From Bremia lactucae (Eukaryota; Oomycota; Peronosporomycetes; Peronosporales; Peronosporaceae): DNA of 32,058 nucleotides. The notes beneath the pieces were generated by a model. The model was not told the origin of the DNA and did not search any database. It saw nothing but the letters and a program-made list of their open reading frames with translations. The stretch lies in NCBI RefSeq assembly GCF_004359215.1, contig NC_090625.1, positions 1,779,872 through 1,811,929 on the forward strand, written 5' to 3'. This document shows, piece after piece, positions 1 through 8,400 of the stretch. How positions within the stretch are numbered: position 1 is the first letter of the stretch; every line of letters starts with the position of its first letter. The translations under genes were made by a program, and so were the position numbers.

Positions 1-1103
1 GACGTGGAAGTTCATAAAACACACGTTCGTCAGGTTCTTACACTTATGCGAAAGCATAAGTTGTACGCAAATCTCAAGAAGCGTATATTCGCTGCAAGCG
101 AAATACCACTTTTCGGTGGATCGACAGAAAACGGCGTGCGCCCTGATCCCGAAAAGATCAAGGCAATCACCGACTGGCCAGTCCCAGTCGATATCAAGGG
201 AGTTAGAAAGTTCCTTGGTTTAGCGGCGTATTTGCACAAGTACTCTCGAAATTATGCAGAGATGACATTGCATCTCTCTCGTCTATTAAAAAAAGACGAG
301 AAATGGTTATGAAACGCTGATTGTCAGCGTTCGTTTGAAGGTATCAAGCAAAGCTTGATGCAATCACCCATCTTGACGAAGGCATATCAAAACAGACCAT
401 TCCATGTGGTCTGTGACGCCAGCGATATCGCAATCGGCTGTGCGTTGATGCAATACGATACAGACGGCGCAGAGCACGTCGTCTGTTACCAATAGCGTCC
501 GCTGCAACCAGCGGAACGCAAATTCCCAGTGCATTGGCTAAATTTAGGGTCTATTTCCTCGGAGATAGACCGTTCATCGTATATACGGACCAAGCGTCAT
601 TACGCACGGCCGTAAATAGCCCACACCTCTCGCAAAGAATGGCGAGGAGGTTATTCTTCGTCGCGGAGTATAATTTCTTCGTTGAACATAAACCAGGACG
701 ACTCAATGTCGTCGCTGATGCGTTATCACGCCGACCCGACTCCGAGTCGGCAGTGCACTACAACAGTGAAATTAATCCCACTGTTGCAACACTCACAACG
801 AGTGTTCCGTCATCAACCTTAGTTGATGACATAAAGAATGCCTACACAAAAGATAAAGACCTTCTATGTTTAATGGATCATCTGATGAATCCATTCGATA
901 TATCTTTTAAAGATATACCGGCTTTATATAGATCGTCGTTCGATCGATACACAACACTCAACGGCTTATTCTATTACACAGCCGTTGCCGGCGACACTCC
1001 ACGTGTCGTCGTCCCAACTCACAATTATTTACACTTGCGCATCATGTATGAGTGTCACGATGCTCCAACAAGTGGACATCATGGACGTGAGAGACCACAG
1101 TAA
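1..1103 (+). pseudogene. pol: Gypsy A pol fragment: RT tail, RNase H, integrase zinc finger start
   Basis: The first 102 codons are the RT thumb/connection (motifs RPDPEKIKAITDWPVP and KFLGLAAYLHKYS). A TGA at 310-312 sits where the family normally has Trp. RNase H follows with VVCDASDIAIG, a stop near 493, and a deletion of the segment around the KELLAMLY motif. The frame from 534 continues with VYTDQASLRTAVNSPHLSQRMAR and ends RNase H at VVADALSRRPD. It then enters the integrase HHCC domain (YECHDAPTSGHHG), where it stops at 1101-1103. RNase H normally removes RNA from the RNA/DNA hybrid and the HHCC domain helps hold the LTR ends. Here at least two stops and one deletion rule out function. 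Confidence 0.9.
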
Positions 1104-2260
1104 GTCGCGACTTTTACTGGCCCCGCCAGTATCAGTTCGTGCGCAAGTACATTCGTGCTTGCGAGGTATGTCAACGGGTGCAGCCTAGCCCTTCATCCCG
1201 CGCGCCTCTCAACCTCTACCACTTCCGGCAGAATGTTGGCAGTCCGTGTCTATGGACTTCGTCTTCGGATTTCCCAAGACGATCACAAAAACAATGGTAT
1301 CCTTGTTTTTGTAGACAGATCTAGCAAGATGGTGCATCTTGCTGCAGTACCAGAATTGATCACGGCTCCGGGCTGTGCCCGTGTCTTTATCGACATGGTA
1401 TTCAAGTACTCAAACTCCACGGGTTACCCCGTGAACTGGTCTCGAATAGAGATCCACGGTTTACGGCGGAATTTTGGCAATCCGTGTTCCGATCTCTCCT
1501 TAAACGGCTGACTATGTCAACTCCTGATCATCCAGAGACAGATGGTCAGGGCGCATAAATCGCGTCCCCGAAAAGATACTTTAAAGTTACGTCCAATCGT
1601 ATCCAAATTGGAGCGAATTTTACCGATGGTCGAATTCGCCATCAATAATTCGGTGCATGCGTCTACAACGCATACACCGTTCTTCGTGAATGGCTTACAC
1701 CATCCACGCATATTCACCCAATTAGAGGGATCCTCTCGTGAAAGAGCGGGGGCTCACACGAGCAAAACCACATCTGGCTCATGCTCATGATGCGTCGAAG
1801 TTAACAAAGACGCGAGTGATGTCGATGTCAAAGAAATCGACATCGAAGATGAGAATGATCTCATGGCAGTGCGCCCAAAGCGTACTGAAAAAGACAAAAC
1901 AAATGAGTCAGCAGAGAATGTTTTTGCTGACTCGAGAAGCAGCAATCCATTTCGTTCAGGATTCCATTGCTAACGCAATGGACCGTCAGAAACGGAATGC
2001 AGACAAACATGGAAGAGCAAATGTTCATTCATTCAAAATTAATGATCTAGTGCTATTCTCTACGGTAAACCTACCTAAGCGTGTAGTCACTAATGTGGGT
2101 AGCAGTAAACTACTACCCAAGTTCATTGGGCCTTTCCGTGTACTGCATCGCTGAGGCAATGCATACACAGTAGAATTTCACGAAGGATGCGTTCGCATCC
2201 TACGTTTTACGTTGGTGTGCTCGGCCCGTACCATCAGTACGCGGTTTCTTCCGAGGACGG
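1104..2260 (+). pseudogene. Gypsy A integrase, catalytic and C-terminal parts, broken
   Basis: The zinc-finger cysteines appear as ACEVCQRVQPSPSSRAPL near 1160-1210, in a different frame from the histidines. The catalytic core starts with SMDFVFGFP around 1250, carrying the first Asp. The second Asp is replaced: the text near 1440 reads RELVSNRDPRFTAEFW where the family has SDRD. The Glu segment (DHPETDGQ) is followed by a stop. The C-terminal part at 1738-2154 has KRNADKHGRANVHSFKINDL and the GPF motif KFIGPFRVLHR, then a TGA, then a tail to about 2260. The last bases overlap the antisense gene. Integrase normally inserts the cDNA; this one lacks an intact D-D-E. Confidence 0.87.
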
Positions 2261-3889
2261 ATCAGACCATCCTTTTCAAGAATCTCTAAAAGATTCTTGT
2301 GGTCACAAACCAGATTCTCATGTTGAATCTGGAGATCCTCATGCCGGTTCCGAATATCCTTGAAATCGCGATGAGCTGTCGACAGCTCATCACAAAGAGC
2401 GTGATAATTTCGTTCGTACTACAACATGGAGTACGCACTCTTCGAACGGTCTTCCAACCGGTCGATATAGTGAGCCTGCACCGTCTGCTCCAACGAGCGA
2501 CGCTTACCGCGCTCGTGATTAAGTCCCTCCTCCAAACCATAGAGGAAGTGATCGAGCTTGTCGATTTTCGACATTAGATCTGACACATGGGTCGGATCTA
2601 AGTTTCCCTCCTCCGCCACAACCATTGGTGAATTCCCACGGTTGTCAGCGTTTCCTTGAGGAGCGTATTTAAAATTACCATGATGTGAAGGGGTAGCGAA
2701 CGAGTTATCTTGTTCGTTGGCGCGGTTATCCACCTTCACATGACAGCTGGGAGCCTCGTTACCAGCTGGTTGTTGACGTTGAGGGCCTCGTCCGTCGGTA
2801 TGACGAGACCATTCCGATGGATCAGAAGGTTTATCGGAAAACACAAGCCCCTGGCGCTTGTAAATCGATTGCATGACGTCAATTGCATCGCGCATCTCAA
2901 TAGAGATGCGAGCCCTTCCCCAGGGCAAAGATAGGGAATAGACATCCCCTTTTACTCGCTTCGTGTTGTCAACACAACACGGACAGGGATCGCCCCACGT
3001 GAGGCAAGAAAGTCCTGCCTCACGTGGCTACCGATGCAATTTATAACTTGCACCGGTTGGAGTTCGTTTCTCAAACTTTACTCGAATTGCGTTAAGTCTT
3101 TGAAGCCAGGCTTCGTGTCCAATGTCTTTGACATTGCGAATGAACGCGCTACAGGCTTACATAAGCGAGACTTATCTCGATTGTTGTTGCCACTACACCA
3201 TCGATGCTTAAAAAGCATCGAGATAAAAATCTTCCTCAGCGCGAAAGTTCTTCGGGCTGGGATCAAGGCCATGTAGCTTTGTCGCAATAAATAAGGGATA
3301 TTTATTGTGAGGGGTAGTCTCTCCCGACAAGCTGTTGATTAGCTGTACAGGCAAAAGCCACGGCTTCTTCTCAGGGGCAAGACAAGACATTTTAGTGTCT
3401 ACGTTCCCTGAGTGGTACCCACTGAAGAAATGGTACCACAAAGACTTCTATTACGATGGCTTACGCCATCGTCATCACCACACACATAAATATGTGCGGG
3501 TGACGGCACGAGAGACAGTGCTGGCGATGAGGAATCATCCTCATCGTCGGAACCGACCATGCTGTAGCAAATGCTACCAGCACGTCTACTCGAATGAGCC
3601 CTTCATTCGTGGGCTCATAGTCAGCTGCCTGACGATGATCAGGCGACTTTTTTGTTCTCCCCGAGTCGGCCATTTCGTCGGACTCGCACTCATAGTCGAC
3701 CTCCAAAGAGGGGTCGTATTCACGTGGTTACCCACCACGTGCACCCGTAACATTTAGAGTTGCGGGAGAAAACGATACTACGGCAGACGGAACGTCTGCC
3801 GCAAGAGACAATATTGCGTCGCCTGCGGCTGCATGAACCGCAGTCGAAGGCGCCTCACTATTCGCATACCGCATGGACTTGTTAACCAT
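2200..3889 (-). pseudogene. Antisense ORF (aORF) of gypsy A, copy 1
   Basis: I do not recognise this protein. Read on the minus strand it starts MVNKSMRYAN at 3889 and ends at TAG 2200-2202, about 563 codons with several stops and frameshifts. The order is: short basic N-terminus; Ala-rich then acidic part (VDYECESDEMADSG); LAPEKKPWLLP; AEEDFYLDAF; a segment with EAWLQRLNAIRVKFEKRT and GASYKLHR; a cysteine motif CLTWGDPCPCC near 2970-3010; then RISIEMRDAI, FSDKPSDP and GNEAPSCHVKVDNRANEQD. Next comes a probable coiled coil (DHFLYGLEEGLNHERGKRRS) and a basic tail (RPRKKPRTDG). Homologues in the same place lie at 19650-21461 and, split, at 22099-23662. Conservation across diverged copies argues for a real gene. 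Function is unknown; nuclear or nucleic-acid binding is only a guess from the basic tail. Confidence 0.75.
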
Positions 3890-3992
3890 GCGATAGAATA
3901 AAAATGATGGTTCTGATCAATCAGCATCTTTTTAAATTCAGTGGTCTTATAGTGACCACTCTATCCAATGACAGTCAGAGTGATTGTCGTTT

Positions 3993-4003
3993 AAGGGAGG
4001 GGA
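3993..4003 (+). other. Polypurine tract of gypsy A copy 1
   Basis: An eleven-base purine run, AAGGGAGGGGA, directly abuts the TGTAACGGGG start of the 3' LTR. This is the position and composition expected of the primer for plus-strand DNA synthesis. In copy 2 the equivalent site (about 21574-21586) is decayed by T substitutions. Confidence 0.8.
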
Positions 4004-4403
4004 TGTAACGGGGTGTATAGTTACATAAAATTAACACTTAAAGGTTGTTTATTAATATATTATTTAAAAGGTAGATAATATTTGGAGAATATTACTTAAC
4101 GTGATAATATTCTAAAAGCTTATATACTAATAGATATACGCCATTACATCTACTTTCTCCGCGGTCCAGTCAGCGCTGGACGCGCGCAAAAAGAGAGACA
4201 TATAAGACTTTATTACATATTTTGTAATAGTTTATAATTAAACTAGTATTGTATAGATAGAAACAAAAGAACTGAATTATATTAAATATATATTTTAACT
4301 AACCCTCTTTAAAGTAAGTGTTCTAAAGAGGGTCTTCCTCTGCAAGTACTAGTGTACGTGAAGTGGCGTGAGGCACCACTCGCACTGAGGCTGTGCGAAG
4401 TGA
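4004..4403 (+). repeat. 3' LTR of gypsy A copy 1, truncated
   Basis: It starts TGTAACGGGG and aligns along its length with the LTR at 29915-30321, including GGAGAATATTAC, CAGTCAGCGCTGGACGCGCG, CCCTCTTTAAAG and AAGTACTAGTGTACGTGAA. Similarity stops near 4403, so the terminal ACCCCGTTACA is missing. It keeps hairpin arms seen in the other copy (GAATATTA with TAATATTC) and adds CCCTCTTTA with TAAAGAGGG. LTRs carry promoter and polyadenylation signals, but I cannot place those here. Confidence 0.85.
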
Positions 4404-4445
4404 AGATTTAAATGATATGGATGATAATGATATAGATTATGAGAA

Positions 4446-4570
4446 TGGATGACGCCTAGCGTCATCCCTCGTAATGTGAATGCACCTATGTGCATCAGAT
4501 ACACAAGGGTTGGTTGCAAATGTAAACCACACCCGAGTGGTGGGTCTAATTACTTTTTTTTAGTAATTGA
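4446..4570 (+). repeat. Repeat X, copy 1
   Basis: A stretch from GGATGACGCCTAGCGTCATC to ACTTTTTTTTAGTAATTG is nearly the same as 29791-29914, including ATGCACCTATGTGCAT and CCACACCCGAGTGGTGGGTC. Here it lies downstream of a truncated gypsy A LTR; at the other site it is cut by a gypsy A LTR. It holds its own small hairpins (GGATGACGC with GCGTCATCC, loop CTA). It has no reading frame and its source is unknown; it may be part of another LTR. Confidence 0.75.
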
Positions 4571-4813
4571 CCATCCCCTTAAAAACAACAAATGTACTTA
4601 ACGGGGACTGTGTAACATTAGGGCAATTTTAGCCTGTTACACTCCCTCCCCCTATAGAACGAATTTAGTTTTTAAATTCGTCAAAGAGGAACGAGGAACT
4701 GCGAGCAGCTTTACGGCACCGCTAGTTCTCTCAATCACTCTAGCGACCTGTGTTTTCATACACGGCGCCAAATATGCCACCGCAAAGAGGCCACGTTGGT
4801 GGGTCGTCTACGA
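4571..4813. other. Non-coding stretch with an LTR-end-like inverted repeat
   Basis: No coherent reading frame. At 4610-4642 GTGTAACA and TGTTACAC face each other across 17 bases, echoing the ends of the gypsy A LTR (TGTAAC and GTTACA). It may be a scrap of a related LTR. Otherwise I see nothing. Confidence 0.5.
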
Positions 4814-4858
4814 TTAGTGCGAGGTTAAATGGGATACGCCCACTTAACCTCGCACTAA
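4814..4858. repeat. 20-bp-arm hairpin, loop ATACG
   Basis: The left arm TTAGTGCGAGGTTAAATGGG (4814-4833) pairs with CCCACTTAACCTCGCACTAA (4839-4858) with one mismatch across a five-base loop. It fits no terminator context. It may be a MITE-like remnant or a replication foldback. Confidence 0.9.
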
Positions 4859-5095
4859 GCGCACGCGCCGCGTTATCACGCCGGCAGCGTCAATGCCTTA
4901 GTCGAAACGCCGACAGCTACTGCTGCTGTCGCATTAACAGGGCTGAAGGATCCATCTCACTTTAATAGTGAGGACGCTGATCCGTCGCTCACTGTCGACT
5001 ACACTGAGTCGACACCGTTGCCGTCACCTCATAGTAATGATGCAAACAACGAACTCATGACGAAGGATGATGGCGCATTATTGCCCAAACGATGA
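4859..5095 (+). other. Unidentified open stretch, 78 codons without a start
   Basis: Between stops at 4856-4858 and 5093-5095 one frame stays open. It is rich in Ser, Thr, Asp and Ala (for example SHFNSEDADPSLTVDYTEST). I do not recognise it. The acidic, Ser-rich composition recalls the linkers of retrotransposon polyproteins. The last codons run into family B RNase H after a one-base shift (GALLPK then DDDGID). It is probably a polyprotein remnant rather than a gene. Confidence 0.35.
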
Positions 5096-5805
5096 CGACG
5101 GCATTGACCGTGTCATTTCTTATCAGTTCTGGCTTTTAAAGCCTCAGAATTAAATTACCCTGGGCATGACAAAGAGCTACTTTCAATAAAGTATGCTCTT
5201 GTCAAGTTTCGTGTGCTCCTATTAAGCACCGAACCATTTGTGGTTTATACGGATCACGCATCACTGCGGACCGCAATAAACTCACCGCACCTCTCGCCTA
5301 GAATGGCAAGATGGCTCACATTCTTCTCTGAATTTAATTTCAAAGTTGAATATAAGCCGGGTAAGTCGAATGTCTTGGCTGACGCTTTATCGCGCAGACC
5401 AGACTTCGAGGTTAGACACCAGGAAAGTGTGTCTAGTGCGAAAGCACAATTTCAGCCGTCGACGTTGGCAGCCATGAAGGCATACCACGTGACGAGCTCA
5501 TTGGCCTCTGAGATAAAAGAGAGCTACAGTATGGACGACCACTGTCGCCTGCTGTTGGATCACTTCGGTGGACGAAAGGTTTCCCTTCCGTCGCACCTGA
5601 AAGCTAAGCTCAATCGCTTTAGCTACAGCGATGGCCTGTTATGGCATCAGCTGTCACCTTGTGATCCCTTGAGAATCTATGTGCCTCATGACACAGATCT
5701 CAAGCTGATGATCCTTCACGAGCACTATGATGCGCCATCTAGTGGGCATCTGGGCCGTGAAAAGACATTCTTACGAGTGATAGAGGAATTTTAATGGCCA
5801 CATCT
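5070..5805 (+). pseudogene. Gypsy family B copy 1: RNase H and integrase N-terminus
   Basis: RNase H is readable from about 5092 (DDDGIDRVISYQ), with a stop near 5150. It has HDKELLSIKYALVKFRV and then a clean frame 5213-5794 with VVYTDHASLRTAINSPHL and KVEYKPGKSNVLADALSRRP. A linker leads to the integrase zinc finger histidines (HEHYDAPSSGHLGREKTF). The frame stops at 5792-5794 and homology ends at WPHL near 5805, where the opposite-strand copy begins. The same domain order on the minus strand lies at 6499-7195, forming a large inverted repeat. The fragment lacks RT and the integrase core. Confidence 0.88.
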
Positions 5806-6873
5806 AGGTCTCCAACCTCTTCTACCACCGTAAAGGGCCAAATGAAACGCGGCAACAACTTCGTAGTACGGTCAGGTAGTACAGAAATTGCATTTTTGGG
5901 TAGGGAAGCAGTATTTTTAGTACTTTTCACCCACTCTAAAGTGTTCATTACTTTTGCGACCATTTCGGTCCGCATATTCTTTTTGCTTGTCCTGTGCGCT
6001 TGCCATCGCGTCACGGACTTTTCGTGTGATGGCTAATCGCTCATCCACAAAGCGTTGAGCCTCGCTCACGCTTTTCGCATCAAACTCGCCTATCATACCG
6101 CTGAGAGGTTGGTCATAAGACGCAGTTTATTGACCACTGCTAAACTGGTAGGGTCACTAGGGAAAGTTTCAGTCGTTGAATGATACCCTCGCGGGTCATC
6201 GTCATACTGACGAAACTACGCCCCTCTTTCGTACCGAGCATAGTGAGGGGCCCTCCCCCACTAAGACTCGGGCTGCGCACAAATGAGACTGGTGTCCGTA
6301 AATATGATACGGTGTCTCACCCGTACCCTGTCCGACCCTTATGATCGGGCGGCATGCCAAACATGAAGTTTAGACTTACTGACTTTCAACAATCCGTTGG
6401 AATCGTAGCAGCTTCAGTGGCGCACTGCTGGACGGTGCAGGCTTAATGCGCTGACACTGTTCGCAAGAGCAAATATAGTTGGCCACCCGTCTATATAGGT
6501 GTGGCCACCAAAATTCCTCTAACACTCCTAAGAATGTCTTTTTACGGCCCAGATGCCCACTAGATGGCGCATCATGGAGCTCGTGAAGGATCATCAGCTT
6601 GAGATCTGTGTCATGAGGCACATAGATTCTCAAGGGATCACAAGGTGATAGCTGATGCCATGACTGGCCATCGCTGTAGCTAAAGCGGTTTGGCTTAGCT
6701 TTCAGGTGCGTCGGAAGGGTTACTTTTCGTCCACCGAAGTGATTTAACAGCAGGCGACAGTGGTCGTCCTGACTGTAGCTCTCTTTTATCTCAGAGGCCA
6801 ATGAGCTCGTCACGTGGAATGCCTTCATGGCTGCCAACATTGACGGCTGAAATTGTGCTTTCGCACTAGACAC
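5806..6873 (-). pseudogene. Gypsy B integrase with catalytic core deleted
   Basis: The minus frame 6873-6376 has the linker (SSAKAQFQPSMLAAMKAFHV), the zinc finger (HDAPSSGHLG and YICSCEQCQRIKPAPSSSAP) and then stops. Next comes only the start of the core (MPPDHKGRTG), directly followed by the start of the downstream region (TPYHIYGH). The D-D-E catalytic segment is therefore missing. The C-terminal part, 6014-5806, has VMNTLEWVK and a GPF-like motif (LLPRFIWPFTVVEEVGDL). The same core deletion occurs in copy 3, so it predates their separation or was spread by conversion. It cannot catalyse integration. Confidence 0.85.
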
Positions 6874-7591
6874 ACTTTCTGGTGTCTTACCTCGAAGTAT
6901 GGTCTGCGCGATAAAGCGTCTGCCAAGACATTCGACTTATCCGGCTTGTATTCAACTTTAATTTAAAGTCAGAGAAGAATGTAAGTCATCTTGCCATTCT
7001 AGCCAAGCGATTCGTTTAATTTATTGCGGTATGCAGTGATGCGTGGTCCGTATAAGCCACAAATGGTTCGGCCCAATAGCTTCACACGAAACGTGACCAG
7101 GAGCATGCTTTATTGAAAGTAGCTATTTGTCATGCACAGGTAATTCAGTTCGGCGGCTTTTAAAGCCGGGACTAATAAGAGATGATACGGTCAACGCCGC
7201 CGTCATCCTACTGCATGAGCGCGCTGCCGATTGCAAAATTACTTGCATCGCAGACGACACTAAAGGGCTTATCCGCGTCTGGCAATGCCAGACCGGTGCC
7301 TCTACAAAATATTGCCATACTGATGTGAACGCATCTTCTTGTTCTTTTAACCAAACCCATTCTGTATCTTTTTAAGGAGATCAGATAATGGTTTAGTTTG
7401 CTCCGCATATTTCTTGCTATACTTATGCAAGTTATTAGCGAGCCCTAGGAATTGGCGCGAATCCTTCACATGCCGTGGGATCGGCCATTCCTTTACCAAT
7501 TTTACTCGTCTAGGTCTGCTCGTACACCATGTGTACCAACGATGCAGCCCAGTACAGGTATCTCAGGGACCCCTATGACGCACTTTTGCAA
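6874..7591 (-). pseudogene. Gypsy B RNase H and RT tail
   Basis: On the minus strand 7408-7208 reads KPFSVVCDASNFAIGSALMQ, the RNase H start with its Asp. The following part to 6874 is shifted and interrupted around the NSPHL/RMAR region. Upstream (7570-7400) the RT connection is visible as remnants matching GCIVGTHGARADPDKVKSVK of copy 3. Everything upstream of the RT connection is missing: the sequence changes to copia near 7592. Non-functional. Confidence 0.8.
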
Positions 7592-8186
7592 GTTGACGTA
7601 TCAATGTGCTTGATGCGTTTGTAGAATGTCGGATTCTCGGCCAATGCTATTGAGCCTTGGTTGTCCTCATAGATCTTGACCGCATCGCTTCTCGACATCT
7701 CAACGAGCTCACACAGAAATGCCTTTAGCCACACCGCTTCTTGTGCTACTTCTGGCAACGCCATGTGTTCGACTTCCGTAGACGAAGTGCCACAGTGCGC
7801 TGCTTCTTGCTTTTCCAGCTGATACATCCGCCGCTCATCAAAAATGCCACTGGTGCTTCTTCTTGACTCTGTGTCTCCAGCCCAGTCTGCATCCGTGTAG
7901 CCTTGAAGTCCCTTGTCACTTGATGCTTGAAACTTGATACCATGCAATTTGTGCCTTGTATATACCTGAATACTCTCGTGAGTGCTTGCTAGTGTGTCGG
8001 ACATAAAACTGTAGCAAATTGGCTGATCACTGCTACTACCGCAGCGAGATCGGGGCGTGTATCGACCGTAAAGTACATCAGGTAGCCGACAGCATTTCTA
8101 TATGGTACCCCAGCCATGGACTCGTTGTGTTTGCAACCTCCTTCGCACATAAGCTTTTTTTTGTCAGCTTGAGTCCCGGATCCTGT
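7592..8186 (-). pseudogene. Ty1/copia family 1: RNase H domain fragment
   Basis: The minus frames 8225-7989 and 8004-7573 give the copia RT tail and RNase H: CEGGCKHNESMAGVPYRNAV, YTDADWAGDTESRRSTSG, STEVEHMALPEVAQEAVWLK and KIYEDNQGSIALAENP. These are the family's conserved blocks (D-A-D-W, S-T-E, D-N-Q). One frameshift lies near 7990-8004. The end at KHIDTS is abrupt. Homologous blocks sit at 10508-11432. Confidence 0.9.
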
Positions 8187-8259
8187 GTATTCGTGCATAG
8201 TAGGGCCCGAGAACGGGCTGAGCAATAGAGTCGCACAAGCGTCATTTAGACGCTGTGTT
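8187..8259 (+). pseudogene. 73-bp scrap of gypsy B RT between copia pieces
   Basis: On the plus strand it reads VFVHSRARERAEQ, a stop, then SHKRHLDAV in a shifted frame. This is the region just after the RT YFDD box. Thirty-two bases, 8228-8259, match the complement of 26806-26837 exactly. It separates a minus-strand copia fragment from a plus-strand one. Confidence 0.75.
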
Positions 8260-8267
8260 GTAGAGTG

Positions 8268-8381
8268 ATATTGGAGTATGTCTCCACTCTGGACAAGTTA
8301 GCTGATATCATGACGAAGCCTATTCCAGCGACGCAGTTTTGTGTGCTTCGGAGCAAACTTGGTATTCAAGCGTCTCCCTAA
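8268..8381 (+). pseudogene. Copia family 1: last codons of RNase H
   Basis: It reads STLDKLADIMTKPIPATQFC and then VLRSKLGIQASP, stop at 8379-8381. This is the canonical C-terminus of a copia polyprotein and matches the minus-strand copy near 10620-10720. A purine-rich stretch (GAGTCGAGTGAGAG) follows, directly before an LTR start. Confidence 0.85.
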
Positions 8382-8400
8382 TCGTCGAGTCGAGTGAGAG

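Larger units (their letters stand above)
1..4403 (+). mobile_element. Ty3/gypsy family A, copy 1 (3' half)
   Basis: The order is gypsy pol (RT end, RNase H, integrase), then a gene on the opposite strand, a polypurine tract and an LTR starting TGTAACGGGG. The window edge removes the 5' half. Stops and frameshifts break every domain, so this copy is dead. It aligns by eye with the copies at 15080-22098 and 29915-32058. Pol-integrase-LTR order is the standard Metaviridae (Ty3/gypsy) layout; the antisense gene is an addition. Confidence 0.9.
5806..7591 (-). mobile_element. Gypsy family B copy 2, internal fragment
   Basis: Read on the minus strand it runs RT tail, RNase H, integrase zinc finger, a deleted integrase core and the integrase C-terminus. 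No LTRs remain. It is bounded by copia near 7592 and by the oppositely oriented copy 1 near 5806. The part 5874-7295 is almost identical to 25015-26475 while the flanks are clearly more diverged. Confidence 0.88.

Noticed and set aside
310..312. TGA in place of Trp here and at 30739, suggesting a reassigned stop codon
   Set aside because: Other interruptions are TAA, TAG and frameshifts, at positions of several different residues. Ordinary decay explains them.
2241..2320. Hairpins as transcription terminators
   Set aside because: Stems occur throughout coding DNA without U-tracts, and the context is eukaryotic.
3335..3757. 140-codon plus-strand frame
   Set aside because: The opposite strand carries aORF motifs conserved in other copies; this frame is not kept in copy 2.
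4971..5095. Possible small host gene in the Ser/Asp-rich open stretch
   Set aside because: There is no start codon near its beginning, and it runs by a one-base shift into gypsy RNase H, so polyprotein debris is the simpler reading.
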